Notes: generated by a model from the sequence alone, not told the origin. DNA of 64,000 bases from Nesterenkonia sp. E16_10 (GCF_017347085.1 NZ_JADPSA010000022.1:186001-250000); one strand, 5' to 3'; counted from the first letter of the stretch, positions 30,011-38,443 are shown. Translations and numbers: made by a program.

Positions 30011-30496
30011 TCAGCCCTTGAAGCGCTCGATGGAGCGGGTCAGCTCGGCCTCGGCCTCGGCGCGGCCGGCCCAGCCCTCGATCTTGACCCACTTGCCGGG
30101 CTCGAGGTCCTTATAGCGGGTGAAGAAGTGCTCGATCTCCTGGCGCGTCCACTGGTCCACATCCTCGAGCTCCTGGATGTGATCAAAGCGCTTGTCCTTG
30201 GGCACGCAGAGCAGCTTGGCGTCGCCGCCGCCGTCGTCGGTCATGTTCAGCACGCCCACGGGGCGGGACTCCACGACGACGCCGGGGACCAGGTCCACGC
30301 CTGGGATCCAGACCATCGCGTCCAGCGGGTCGCCGTCCTCACCGAGGGTGTCATCGAAGTACCCGTAGTGGGTGGGGTACTGCATGGGGGTGAAGAGCAC
30401 GCGGTCGAGCCGGAGACGGTGGGTCTCGTGATCGATCTCGTACTTCACGCGTGAGCCTTCGGGGATTTCGATGGTGACGTCGTGGGTCAGGGTCAC
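30011..30496 (-). CDS. ppa: Inorganic pyrophosphatase
   Basis: This 161-residue family I enzyme hydrolyses pyrophosphate. It shows [19 protein letters not shown], the signature [12 protein letters not shown] with the Mg-binding Asp residues, and [19 protein letters not shown] 30496 has AGGAG 5 nt upstream. It is a single gene followed by a palindromic element. Confidence 0.96.
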   Translation of the reverse strand: MTLTHDVTIEIPEGSRVKYEIDHETHRLRLDRVLFTPMQYPTHYGYFDDTLGEDGDPLDAMVWIPGVDLVPGVVVESRPVGVLNMTDDGGGDAKLLCVPKDKRFDHIQELEDVDQWTRQEIEHFFTRYKDLEPGKWVKIEGWAGRAEAEAELTRSIERFKG

Positions 30497-30616
30497 GGGT
30501 TCTCCTAGTGTTGAGCGTCAAGAGCACTGCTGCGCGGCCGCGTCGGGGCCCTGGGGCCCGCGCGTCCGCTTCCACGGCCAAGCGTACACATTGCGCCCGG
30601 TCGCCGGTCCTCGTCG

Positions 30617-30670
30617 CACACGGTGATGGATCCGCGTGACACACGGCGATGGATCCGCGTGGCACACGGT
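30617..30670. repeat. 23-bp tandem repeat behind the AlkZ-like gene
   Basis: The unit CACACGGTGATGGATCCGCG plus three bases occurs at 30617-30639 and 30640-30662, differing at two positions, and a partial third copy runs into the AlkZ-like stop codon at 30670. Confidence 0.8.
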
Positions 30671-31854
30671 CACGACTGCTCGCCGCTGCCCAGGATCTGC
30701 ATCTCGGTGCCGAGCTGGGTGCTCAGCGTCCTGGCCCCGGCGCGGAGGCGAGCGGTGACGGAACGGGTGCTGTGTCCGGGCTCGGGGAAGACCCGGTTGA
30801 TCTGCAGCACCGGGCCCACGCGCTGGAGATCCACCCTGCCGACCAGTTCGGTGCCGGAGAGCACCGCCATCACATAGTGGCCGTAGCGCCGCTTGTCCCT
30901 GGGCACATAGGCCTCGAAGGTGTAGTCGAAGTCGAAGATCCGCCGCGCCCGGCCGCGGTCGCGCAGCAACGGGTCGAAGGGGCCGATGAGCCGGGACTGT
31001 GCCGCCGGGGCGGTGCCGGCCGCAGCCGCAGCCTGCTCGGGCAGCCCCGGACGACAGTAGCCGAGGTCCTTCCACCCGGGGACCTGCAGCGCCGTGAGTC
31101 CGGCCAGCTCGATCCCGCGAGCGGCGTCGGCGGTGGAGAGGTGGTAGTGGTGGGCGAAGTCGGCCACGGTCATCACCGCCAGCGTGCCGGCGGCGCGGCG
31201 GGCGAGGTCTCCGCGCAGCTGCTCCGGCGGCAGCTGGGCGGCCTCCAGGATCGGGGCGGGCAGCGCGCGTTCGGGCAGGTCGAAGAGCCGGATGATGCCG
31301 TTGCGCGCGGTGATCACGAGCTCCCCGGTGCGAACCATCAGCTCTGCGGCGTGCTTGATCTCCGACCAGTTCCAGCCGGTGGTGCGCGTGGCGCCCATCG
31401 CGGCTTCGATCCCGCCGATCTGGATGCCGTTCTGCGCGGCGGCGACCACCTCACGGATCTGCGCGCGCATCCGCGGATCCAGGCGCTGCGCGTAGGTCTC
31501 GCGGACACGTTCGCGGCGCAGCTGCAGCAGCGGCCAGTCCTCGATCGGGAACAGGCAGGCCACCTTGGTGAAGGCCTCGAAGGAGACCGGTGTCCCATGC
31601 AGCGGGGCTCCTGCGGGCCAGAGCGAGGAGTCGATCTCCTCGGCCCGGGCGCTGCGCGGCAGACGGGTCAGCGTGGTGAGCCGCTGGGCGGTGGAGACCC
31701 GGGTGAGCGGGTCCAGCTGGATCAGTCCGATGCCGCGCAGCACCTCGGCCGCATCGGCGTAGGACCCGGGGCCGGCGGGGGCGGGGATGTGCTGGGCAGC
31801 TGTGACGACGGCGCGCACCCAGTCGGTGCTCACCGGCAGCGCGGGCTCAGTCAT
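30670..31854 (-). CDS. AlkZ/YcaQ-like winged-helix DNA glycosylase
   Basis: The product has 394 residues and belongs to the HTH_42 superfamily. AlkZ of Streptomyces unhooks azinomycin interstrand crosslinks and YcaQ removes alkylated bases, both using a Gln-x-Asp motif; here GLIQLDPL provides it (about residue 40). Three winged-helix modules are expected. The C-terminal part has RLIGPFDPLLRDRGRARRIF and YVPRDKRRYGHYVMAVLSG, typical of the family. ATG 31854 overlaps the upstream acetyltransferase by 8 nt, so the pair is probably cotranscribed; the longer frame is that gene's shadow. Confidence 0.85.
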   Translation of the reverse strand: MTEPALPVSTDWVRAVVTAAQHIPAPAGPGSYADAAEVLRGIGLIQLDPLTRVSTAQRLTTLTRLPRSARAEEIDSSLWPAGAPLHGTPVSFEAFTKVACLFPIEDWPLLQLRRERVRETYAQRLDPRMRAQIREVVAAAQNGIQIGGIEAAMGATRTTGWNWSEIKHAAELMVRTGELVITARNGIIRLFDLPERALPAPILEAAQLPPEQLRGDLARRAAGTLAVMTVADFAHHYHLSTADAARGIELAGLTALQVPGWKDLGYCRPGLPEQAAAAAGTAPAAQSRLIGPFDPLLRDRGRARRIFDFDYTFEAYVPRDKRRYGHYVMAVLSGTELVGRVDLQRVGPVLQINRVFPEPGHSTRSVTARLRAGARTLSTQLGTEMQILGSGEQS

Positions 31855-32572
31855 GGCCGAAGAACGTCCTGAGCTCTGCATTGCCGGAGACCTGGACCTG
31901 GAAGGGCGGGCGGAGCAGGTCGTTCTTCGGGAGCCGGAACAGGTGCTCCCATTCAGGCTCGACTCCGTGGGCGTCGGGGACCCGCCGGGTGCCGGAGGTG
32001 AAGTAGCCCAGGGATTCGGAGACCCGCCGGGAGCGTTCGTTCCAGGTGTAGGCCCCGGATTCGGCGTATTCGGCGCCGAAGTGATCAAAGGCCCAGAGCA
32101 GCATCGCGGCCCGGGCCTCGGTGCCCAGACCCTGACCCTGCCGGTCCGCGCGGAGCCAGCTTCCGGAGCTGATCGTGCGCAGGATCGACCAGTCATGGGC
32201 ATAGCAGTCCTGCATCCCGATCAGCTCCCCGGGGGCTGTTCCCTCGGGGCTCCCGGAGCCGGCCGGATGCTTGAGGAAGACCCCGAGTGCCAGGTGCCAG
32301 TGATCCGGGCCGATCGCGGAGCGGGTGGACCACAGGAACGGCAGCGAGGACTTGACCAGCTCCTCCGGGCGCTTCTCGTTCCAGGCGAAGCGGAAGGGGT
32401 TCCTGCTGGTCTGCGTGACCCCGGAGGCCGCGGCGTCAGCGTAGGCGGGGAAGTCGGTCTCGCGCACGACCCGCAGCTCCAACCGAGGGGAGGCGATGCG
32501 CAGACCGAAGGGCGGCCAGAGCTCCTCCAGGGTTGTCGCGGGGGTCACCGGGGACTCGCTGGGCTCAGACAT
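31847..32572 (-). CDS. GNAT-family N-acetyltransferase (RimJ/RimL-like)
   Basis: The product has 241 residues. After an approximately 25-residue extension it follows the Acetyltransf_3 pattern: RLELRVVRETDFPAYADAA, WHLALGVFLK, IGMQDCYAH, SWLRADRQGQGLGTEARAAM (acetyl-CoA loop) and YTWNERSRRVSESLGY. It would acetylate a protein N-terminus, an amino acid or a small amine; the substrate is unknown. ATG 32572 lies 6 nt after a TAGGAT box without an RBS. It overlaps the AlkZ-like gene. Confidence 0.85.
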   Translation of the reverse strand: MSEPSESPVTPATTLEELWPPFGLRIASPRLELRVVRETDFPAYADAAASGVTQTSRNPFRFAWNEKRPEELVKSSLPFLWSTRSAIGPDHWHLALGVFLKHPAGSGSPEGTAPGELIGMQDCYAHDWSILRTISSGSWLRADRQGQGLGTEARAAMLLWAFDHFGAEYAESGAYTWNERSRRVSESLGYFTSGTRRVPDAHGVEPEWEHLFRLPKNDLLRPPFQVQVSGNAELRTFFGHD

Positions 32573-32578
32573 CCCACG

Positions 32579-32584
32579 ATCCTA
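32579..32584 (-). promoter_or_regulatory. -10 box for leaderless acetyltransferase
   Basis: Minus-strand TAGGAT is followed by 6 nt and ATG 32572. Confidence 0.55.
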
Positions 32585-32666
32585 ACCTCGGCGCGCGATC
32601 GAGCAGTGTCCCCGCTCACACGTTGACGCGTACTATGTCTGGCATCACATCAATCGCACCGTAACC

Positions 32667-32690
32667 GGCGCCTGCCCGCGCGCAGGCGCC
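32667..32690 (+). promoter_or_regulatory. Stem-loop in the cstA leader
   Basis: A perfect 9-bp stem (32667-32675 GGCGCCTGC with 32682-32690, 6-nt loop) ends 19 nt before the cstA start codon, just ahead of its GAGGAGG ribosome binding site. It could affect translation or be a terminator-like leader structure. Confidence 0.55.
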
Positions 32691-32709
32691 CCTCAATGAG
32701 GAGGACACG

Positions 32710-34425
32710 ATGGACGGGGTCAATTCTCTGGTCATCGCCGTGATCGGCATCGCCATGATGCTGAGCGGCTATTTCCTATATTCGCGGTTCCTCGCGAAGA
32801 AGGTCTACAAGCTCAACGCTGAGTTCAAGACGCCTGCACACCAGTTCAACGACGGCGTGGACTACGTCCCCACCAACCGCTACGTGCTCTGGGGCCACCA
32901 CTTCACCTCGGTGGCCGGCGCCGCACCGATCGTGGGCCCGGCCGTCGCCGTGATCTGGGGCTGGCTGCCGGCGTTCCTCTGGGTCACCATCGGCACCGTG
33001 TTCATCGCGGGCATGCATGATCTGGGCGCGCTCTGGGCCTCACAGCGCAACCGGGGGCAGTCGATCGGCACGCTCTCGGGCCGCTACATCAGCGCCCGCG
33101 GCCGCAACCTGTTCCTGGTCGTGGTCTTCCTGCTGCTGCTGATGGTGGTCACCGCCTTCGCCGTGGTGATCTCGAACCTGCTGGTCGCACAGCCGGGCGC
33201 CGTCATTCCCACCTGGGGCGCGCTGATCGTCGCCCTGGCCGTGGGCCAGGCGATCTACCGATTCCGCTGGAACCTGCTGGCCGTGACCGCGGTCGGCGTC
33301 ATCGCCCTCTACGGGCTGATCATCCTGGGCAACTCGTATCCGATCGAGCTGCCGGAGAGCACCTTCGGTCTCGCGCCCAACGGCGTCTGGATCATCGTGC
33401 TCTTCCTCTACGCCGGCATCGCCTCGCTGCTGCCGGTATGGGTCCTGCTGCAGCCGCGTGACTACATCAACGGTGTGCAGCTGTTCATCGGTCTGGGCAT
33501 CCTCTACGGCGCCACCATGTTCGCCACCCCGACCATCGTGGCACCGGCGATCAACACGAACATCCCGGAGGGCACGCCCTCGATGATTCCGCTGCTCTTC
33601 GTGACCATCGCCTGCGGCGCGATCTCCGGGTTCCACGGCACCGTGGCCAGCGGCACCACCTCCAAGCAGCTCGATCGAGAGACCGATGCCCGGTTCGTGG
33701 GCTACTTCGGCGCCGTCGGTGAGGGACTGCTGGCACTGGGCGCGATCATCGCCACCACCGCCGGGTTCCAGACGCTCGCCCAGTGGGAAGAGGTCTACGC
33801 CACCTTCAACGACAACCCGGTCGGGAACTTCGTCGAGGGCGGCGGCGCCATCGTCAACGCCGGCCTCGGCATTCCGGTGGACCTCTCGGCCACCATCCTG
33901 GCGACCATGGCGGTGCTCTTCGCCGCGACCACCATGGATACCGGCGTGCGCCTCATGCGCTTCGTGGTCCAAGAGATCGGCGAGCTGGCCAAGATCCGGA
34001 TCGGCGTCATCGCTGCGACGGTCGTCGTGATCCTCGTCGGCGGCGGCCTGACCTTCTCACAGGGCGCCGACGGCTCCGGCGGCATGCTGATCTGGCCGCT
34101 GTTCGGCACCACCAACCAGCTGCTGGCCTCGCTGACCATGGGCATCATCGTGGTGATGCTGATGCGCAAGAAGCGCCCGTTCCTGCCGGTGCTGATCCCG
34201 ATGGCGTTCGTGCTCGTGATGAGCTCCTGGGCGGCGGTGGTCCAGGTCTTCAGCTTCTTCAACGAGGGCGAGTGGCTGCTGTTCTCCATCAACGTGGTGA
34301 TCATCTTCGCCGCGATCTGGGTCCTGGCGGAGTGCATCATGTCCATGAAGCGGGCCTGGAGCGGAGAGAAAGAGCCCGAGGACGACGTCGCGCTCACCGC
34401 AGAGGAGAAGCTGCCCCTGCGCTGA
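32710..34425 (+). CDS. cstA: Carbon starvation protein CstA family (peptide/pyruvate transporter)
   Basis: The product has 571 residues and about 15 membrane segments. Family blocks include PTNRYVLWGHHFTSVAGAAP, QRNRGQSIGTLSGRYISARG, GFHGTVASGTTSKQLDRETD and LFGTTNQLLASL. CstA-type proteins take up peptides or pyruvate, often during carbon limitation; the substrate here is not determined. ATG 32710 has GAGGAGG 6 nt upstream and a stable leader hairpin. It converges on the HAD gene across a palindromic element. Confidence 0.93.
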   Translation: MDGVNSLVIAVIGIAMMLSGYFLYSRFLAKKVYKLNAEFKTPAHQFNDGVDYVPTNRYVLWGHHFTSVAGAAPIVGPAVAVIWGWLPAFLWVTIGTVFIAGMHDLGALWASQRNRGQSIGTLSGRYISARGRNLFLVVVFLLLLMVVTAFAVVISNLLVAQPGAVIPTWGALIVALAVGQAIYRFRWNLLAVTAVGVIALYGLIILGNSYPIELPESTFGLAPNGVWIIVLFLYAGIASLLPVWVLLQPRDYINGVQLFIGLGILYGATMFATPTIVAPAINTNIPEGTPSMIPLLFVTIACGAISGFHGTVASGTTSKQLDRETDARFVGYFGAVGEGLLALGAIIATTAGFQTLAQWEEVYATFNDNPVGNFVEGGGAIVNAGLGIPVDLSATILATMAVLFAATTMDTGVRLMRFVVQEIGELAKIRIGVIAATVVVILVGGGLTFSQGADGSGGMLIWPLFGTTNQLLASLTMGIIVVMLMRKKRPFLPVLIPMAFVLVMSSWAAVVQVFSFFNEGEWLLFSINVVIIFAAIWVLAECIMSMKRAWSGEKEPEDDVALTAEEKLPLR

Positions 34426-34449
34426 GCCAGCGGTCGAGCACCCCATCCT

Positions 34450-34522
34450 CATCGAGTGGGCGATCTGAGTGATTCTTCGGGCCAGAATGCCCGCTGGATC
34501 CGCTCGGATCGCCCACTCGATG
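34450..34522. repeat. 73-bp palindromic repeat element, copy 2
   Basis: Perfect 16-bp arms (34450-34465 and 34507-34522) extend inward with mismatches; an inner CGGGC/GCCCG stem sits in the centre. Length and outer bases equal copy 1 at 29923-29995. It lies between the convergent cstA and HAD genes, 24 nt after the cstA stop, and probably also acts as a terminator. Confidence 0.85.
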
Positions 34523-34596
34523 CGTTTCTGGCGATATGCCCAGCCCTGGCGCAGAGGTGCCAGGGGCTCGGGCGTGCAGAGGCGTGACCCCAGGCG

Positions 34597-35484
34597 TCAG
34601 TCCTGTTCCAGGAGGCTCCGCAGCACAGGCACCAGGCCGTCTTCCTCCACCGGGGCGGTGAGCTCGTCGGCGACGTCGATGACCTCCTGGGGCGCCTGCC
34701 CCATGGCCACTCCGCGAGCCGCCCAGCCGAGCATCTCGATGTCGTTGCGTCCGTCTCCGACGGCCACGGTGTCCTCGGCGGGCACCGCAAGCCGTTCGCG
34801 CAGCGCTTCGAGGGAGGATCCCTTGGTGACGCCGGCGGCGGCGATGTCCAGCCAGGCCGACCAGCCCACCGAGTAGGTGACTCCATGGAGTCCGATGCTC
34901 TGCACCGCGGTGGCGAATTCCTCGGCGGTGGACTCGGTGGAGTTGACCACCAGGCGGACCGCCTCGGCCTCCTTCATCTCCTGGAAGCTCACGCCACGGG
35001 CATCGAGGCCGAAGGACATGTCTTCGAAACGCTCGGTGGAGAGGAAGTCCCCGACGGAGGTCTCGATGGCGTAGCGCGCGTTCGGCAGCCGGTCCATCAG
35101 CGCGTCGAGCGCGGGGGCGGGATCGAAGACCCTCCGGTCCAGGACCTCGTAGCCGTCTTCCAGAGACACATCGATCCGCACGGTGACTCCACCGTTGCTG
35201 CACACCGCGTAGCCCTGCTCGATGCCGAAGGTCTCGACCACCGGAAGCGTGGCCGGCAGCGACCGCCCGGTGGAGACCACGACCGTGTGACCCTCGGCCA
35301 CCAGGGCGCGACCGGCCTGCTTCACGGCCTCGGACATCCGCCCGTCATGGAAGACGATCGTGCCGTCCACGTCGAGGCAGACCATCTTCTTCCCAGGCGT
35401 ATGGGAGAAGCTGCCGCCCGCGCCGGCCGGCGGGATCGAGAACTCTTCAGAAGTTGTCATTGCCGATGTATTCATTGTCATCAC
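34597..35484 (-). CDS. HAD-superfamily Cof-type phosphatase
   Basis: The product has 295 residues. It has HAD motif I CLDVDGTIVF, motif II VVVSTGRS, the Lys region AAAGVTKGSSLEAL and motif IV VGDGRNDIEMLGWA. The C2B cap between motifs II and III is typical of Cof/YidA sugar-phosphate phosphatases. Likely a broad-specificity phosphatase for sugar phosphates or cofactors. The N-terminus is uncertain: ATG codons at 35484, 35475 and 35460 are in frame and none has a clear RBS; the first is reported. Confidence 0.88.
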   Translation of the reverse strand: MMTMNTSAMTTSEEFSIPPAGAGGSFSHTPGKKMVCLDVDGTIVFHDGRMSEAVKQAGRALVAEGHTVVVSTGRSLPATLPVVETFGIEQGYAVCSNGGVTVRIDVSLEDGYEVLDRRVFDPAPALDALMDRLPNARYAIETSVGDFLSTERFEDMSFGLDARGVSFQEMKEAEAVRLVVNSTESTAEEFATAVQSIGLHGVTYSVGWSAWLDIAAAGVTKGSSLEALRERLAVPAEDTVAVGDGRNDIEMLGWAARGVAMGQAPQEVIDVADELTAPVEEDGLVPVLRSLLEQD

Positions 35485-35703
35485 ACTCGCTCAGAAGGGG
35501 TAACCGGTCATTATGCCTCATCGATCAGTCTCACACCGTCGCACCCCCTGGTTCGGCACGAATAGGCCGAACTATGGCCTTTTGGGTACTGTTGCCCCAC
35601 ATGTAACTTCACGTTTCACTGCCGCCGTCCGCCTGGTCCTCAGCCGGGTGGGGCAGTGCCAAGGGAACGCGGAGGTCTGCGACCTTCGTAGGAGGCACCA
35701 CAA
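35485..35703. other. Divergent intergenic region with inverted repeat
   Basis: This region separates the HAD gene and the mutarotase gene. It holds a near-perfect inverted repeat GGTTCGGC-N8-GCCGAACT (35549-35572), a TACTGT that could be a -10 box, and a CACTGCC/GGCAGTG stem in the mutarotase leader. AGGAGG lies 8 nt before ATG 35704. No gene is seen. Confidence 0.4.
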
Positions 35704-36942
35704 ATGGACGCGACGAACTCGGTATCCATCACCGGCGGCGGATACGCGGCGCAGATCAGCCTTCTCGGCGGTCAGCTGCTGAACCTCACACATCAGGAGG
35801 ACGAGCTCATCGTGCCCGCCGCCAAGACGGAGGGCGCCTTCGCCGGGGCCGTGCTCGCGCCCTGGCCCAACCGGACCAAGGGCGGCCGCTACACCTTCAA
35901 CGGGGTGGAGCATCTGCTCCCGGTCAACGAAGAGGCCACCGGTGCCGCGCTGCACGGACTGCTCATCGACCTTCCGCTGCGCGTGGTCTCGCAGAAGGAG
36001 TCCGAGGTGCAGCTGGCGGGCTGGCTCGAGAGCTCGGAGGGGTACCCCTTCGGCCTGGACATCGCCCTGACCTACCGAGTCTCCGCCGACCTCGGCCTCG
36101 CCGCGACGCTGATGGCGCGCTACCGCCCCGAGGAGCTGGCCGAAGATGCCGCTCCGGACCAGGATGCCCCGCTGGCCGAGTCCGAGGACACCCTCGAGCC
36201 TGCCGAAGGCCTCGAAGTCGCGGACCTTCAAACGCCGGATGACGCGGGCAACCAGGACGCCGACACAGACCGGACCGAGTCAGAAGCGCCCGACGGTGAG
36301 GCAGCCGAGGCCGAGGGCGCGGACACAGAAGCCGAGGTGTCCGAGGACGCCGAGGGCGAGGACACAGAAGCCGAGGCGACCGAGGACGAGGGCACAGAGG
36401 ACGAGGGGCCCGAGGGCGCGTCCACCGAGACCGATTCGTCCACGGCGCCCGAGGCGACTGACACCGATCCATCCCCCGCCCCGGTTCCGCAGACCGCGCC
36501 CTTCGGCGCCGGCTTCCATCCGTACCTGACGGCCGGCGGGGCCTCGCTGCGGGAATGCCGACTGCGGCTTCCCGCACGGACCCTGCTCAAGACGAAGTCC
36601 GACGGCACCGTGACCGGTCGCAAGACGGTGGCTCAGGACTTCGATCTCACCCACGGTCCGCTGCTGTCCGGGCGCACCATCGATCACGCCTTCACCGACC
36701 TTCCCGAGGAGGGCTGGACGGCGGAACTCATCCACGGCCCTTCGGGGTTCGTGGTGCGCATGATCGCCGATTCGCCCTGGGTCCAGGTCTACACCGGTGA
36801 GCGGATCGACCGGGCCGGCATCGCCGTGGAACCGATGACCTGCCCGCCGAATGCACTCAACAGCGGCGAGGACCTGATCCACCTGGAACCCGGGAAATGG
36901 TTCCGCATGGGCTACAGCATCGAAGCGATCCGCGCCGGCTGA
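35704..36942 (+). CDS. Aldose 1-epimerase-like protein with long acidic insertion
   Basis: The product has 412 residues. Residues 1-141 (GAVLAPWPNRTKGGRYTFNG, ATGAALHGLL) and 266-412 (FGAGFHPYLTAGG, DHAFTDLP, VQVYTGERIDRAGIAVEPMT) are the two halves of a galactose-mutarotase fold. It carries the catalytic His region and a Glu late in the sequence (GIAVEPMTCPPNA). Between them, residues about 142-265 are a Glu/Asp/Ala/Thr-rich low-complexity stretch where relatives have only a short turn. Mutarotation of sugars such as xylose fits the neighbouring xyl genes. No signal peptide is seen. The insertion keeps the frame and contains a 39-bp duplication. Confidence 0.85.
   Translation: MDATNSVSITGGGYAAQISLLGGQLLNLTHQEDELIVPAAKTEGAFAGAVLAPWPNRTKGGRYTFNGVEHLLPVNEEATGAALHGLLIDLPLRVVSQKESEVQLAGWLESSEGYPFGLDIALTYRVSADLGLAATLMARYRPEELAEDAAPDQDAPLAESEDTLEPAEGLEVADLQTPDDAGNQDADTDRTESEAPDGEAAEAEGADTEAEVSEDAEGEDTEAEATEDEGTEDEGPEGASTETDSSTAPEATDTDPSPAPVPQTAPFGAGFHPYLTAGGASLRECRLRLPARTLLKTKSDGTVTGRKTVAQDFDLTHGPLLSGRTIDHAFTDLPEEGWTAELIHGPSGFVVRMIADSPWVQVYTGERIDRAGIAVEPMTCPPNALNSGEDLIHLEPGKWFRMGYSIEAIRAG
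36311..36388 (+). repeat. 39-bp tandem duplication in the acidic insertion
   Basis: Units at 36311-36349 and 36350-36388 are nearly identical and encode 13-residue repeats (EGADTEAEVSEDA and EGEDTEAEATEDE), followed by decayed copies. Confidence 0.8.
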
Positions 36943-36948
36943 GCCGGT

Positions 36949-38328
36949 TCACCCGGGCTGCGGGATCCACTGCAGCGGGGCGTCCACCACGCATCGCATC
37001 GCGCGCAGCGCTCCGCCGGTGGCGGCCGGCGCCGCCTGGGACGAGGCGGTGCGCACCCGGAAGGTGCTCCACTGTGCCGAGAGCACCCGGGAGTTGAGCT
37101 CCTTCTCGATCCGGGGCCGCAGCATGTCCGCCAGTGGACCGTAGACCCCGCCGAGCACGATGTCGTGGACGTCGAGCAGGTTCATCGCCCCGGCCAAGGC
37201 CACGCCGAGCGCCCATCCGGCGCGGTCGATCGCCTCGCAGGCGATCCGGCCGGCCTCGTCCTCGCGCTGACTGAGCTCCACCAGGTCTTGGGCGGTGGCG
37301 GTGCGTTCCATCCCGGCGGCCGCGAGCAGCGATCGCTTCCCGGCGTAGGTCTCCAGGCAGCCCAGCGCCCCGCAGCCACACTGCGGGCCCTCGGGCTCCA
37401 CCGAGATGTGCCCGATCTCCCCGGCCCATCCGTGCTGTCCGACGTCGACCACTGATTCGATGACCACGGCGGCGCCGATGCCCATCTGCGCCGAGACGTA
37501 GAGGAAGGTCTGCTCCTGCTGATCCGCCGCCGCGAGCTCCTGCGCCACCGCGAGCGCGGCCAGCTTGGCCTCGTTCGCGGCGTGGATGAATCCGCCGAAG
37601 GCATCACGGTGCTCCCCCACCAGCAGCGGCACGGCGTCCACGCCGCGCCAGCCGAGGTTCGGGGCCAGCACCAGCGAGTGCTCGTCGGCGCCGATCAGAC
37701 CGGGCAGCGCCAGGACGGTGCCCACCACGCGCGCCCCGCGGGCGGTGGCCTGCTGGGCCACGCGCAGCGCCATCGCCCCGGCCTGGGGCAGCACCGCGGA
37801 AGGATCCGAGCCGCGGAAGTCGCCGTCGATGATCTCCTCGGCCAGGGTCTCTCCGGTCAGGTCCAGGGCACGCGCGGCCATGAAGTCCACGCTGATCTCC
37901 ACGCCGAGCCCGGCCAGGGTCGCCCGCGCCGGGTGCAGCGGCACGGCGGGGCGGCCACGGGAGCCGCCTCCCACGGCCGGGGAGCCCTCCCGGATGATCC
38001 CGGCGGCGAGCAGGTCATCGACCAGCCGGGAGACCGTGGAACGGGTCATCCCGGTGCGCGTCGCCAGGTCGGCCCGGGAGAGCGGCTCCACGGCGGAGAA
38101 GATCTCCTCGGTGAGCAGCAACAGGTTCGACTCGCGCAGGGACTCCTGACGGGCACCGGGACGCGAGGACTGGTCACTCGGGCCGCCCTCCGCGCGCGGG
38201 GCGCGGGAGAAGTCGCCATGGTCGTCTCCGGAGCTGCGGCCCAGCCGGGCCAGCGAGCCGCGCGAGGTCACGCCGAACGCGGTGCTGGGCCTGGGTCCTG
38301 CGGTCCGGCGGGTAGTGTCTTGGGTCAC
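36949..38328 (-). CDS. xylR: ROK-family transcriptional repressor (XylR-like)
   Basis: The product has 459 residues. A disordered extension (1-65) precedes a MarR-like winged helix (ADLATRTGMTRSTVSRLVDD) and a ROK sugar-kinase-like domain with the zinc-binding signature CGCGALGCLETYAG. Divergence from xylA-xylB suggests xylose-responsive repression, as for Bacillus XylR. GTG 38328 is preferred because a TAAGAT box lies 7 nt upstream and that arrangement recurs here; much of the N-terminal extension could be omitted if an internal start were used. Its stop is 6 nt from the convergent mutarotase stop. Confidence 0.88.
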   Translation of the reverse strand: MTQDTTRRTAGPRPSTAFGVTSRGSLARLGRSSGDDHGDFSRAPRAEGGPSDQSSRPGARQESLRESNLLLLTEEIFSAVEPLSRADLATRTGMTRSTVSRLVDDLLAAGIIREGSPAVGGGSRGRPAVPLHPARATLAGLGVEISVDFMAARALDLTGETLAEEIIDGDFRGSDPSAVLPQAGAMALRVAQQATARGARVVGTVLALPGLIGADEHSLVLAPNLGWRGVDAVPLLVGEHRDAFGGFIHAANEAKLAALAVAQELAAADQQEQTFLYVSAQMGIGAAVVIESVVDVGQHGWAGEIGHISVEPEGPQCGCGALGCLETYAGKRSLLAAAGMERTATAQDLVELSQREDEAGRIACEAIDRAGWALGVALAGAMNLLDVHDIVLGGVYGPLADMLRPRIEKELNSRVLSAQWSTFRVRTASSQAAPAATGGALRAMRCVVDAPLQWIPQPG

Positions 38329-38332
38329 GGAC

Positions 38333-38361
38333 TTGATCTTAGCCCCATTAGGATTTAGGTT
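38333..38361. promoter_or_regulatory. Overlapping divergent promoters of xylR and xylA
   Basis: Facing xylA: TTGATC (38333-38338), 17-nt spacer, TAGGTT (38356-38361). Facing xylR: a minus-strand TAAGAT -10 box at 38336-38341, 7 nt before its GTG. The xylA -35 and xylR -10 share three bases, so the two promoters compete for one site. The AT-rich stretch to 38378 is the likely XylR operator, but I see no clean palindrome. Confidence 0.6.
38336..38341 (-). promoter_or_regulatory. -10 box for leaderless xylR
   Basis: Minus-strand TAAGAT precedes GTG 38328 by 7 nt, without a ribosome binding site. Confidence 0.5.
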
Positions 38362-38443
38362 ACATCTAGAAACAAAATGAGTGCCGGGTCACAGCCTTCC
38401 CGGTGCACCCCGGAACCATACCTTTTCCTTGCAGGAGGCCCCC

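Noticed and set aside
32613-32628. GTGT...CACAC before cstA as a CRP site
   Set aside because: Only one arm fits TCACA; the other does not fit TGTGA at the required 6-bp spacing.
38362-38394. Palindromic XylR operator between xylR and xylA
   Set aside because: The AT-rich stretch is suggestive, but I could not find arms pairing better than chance, so no exact operator is claimed.
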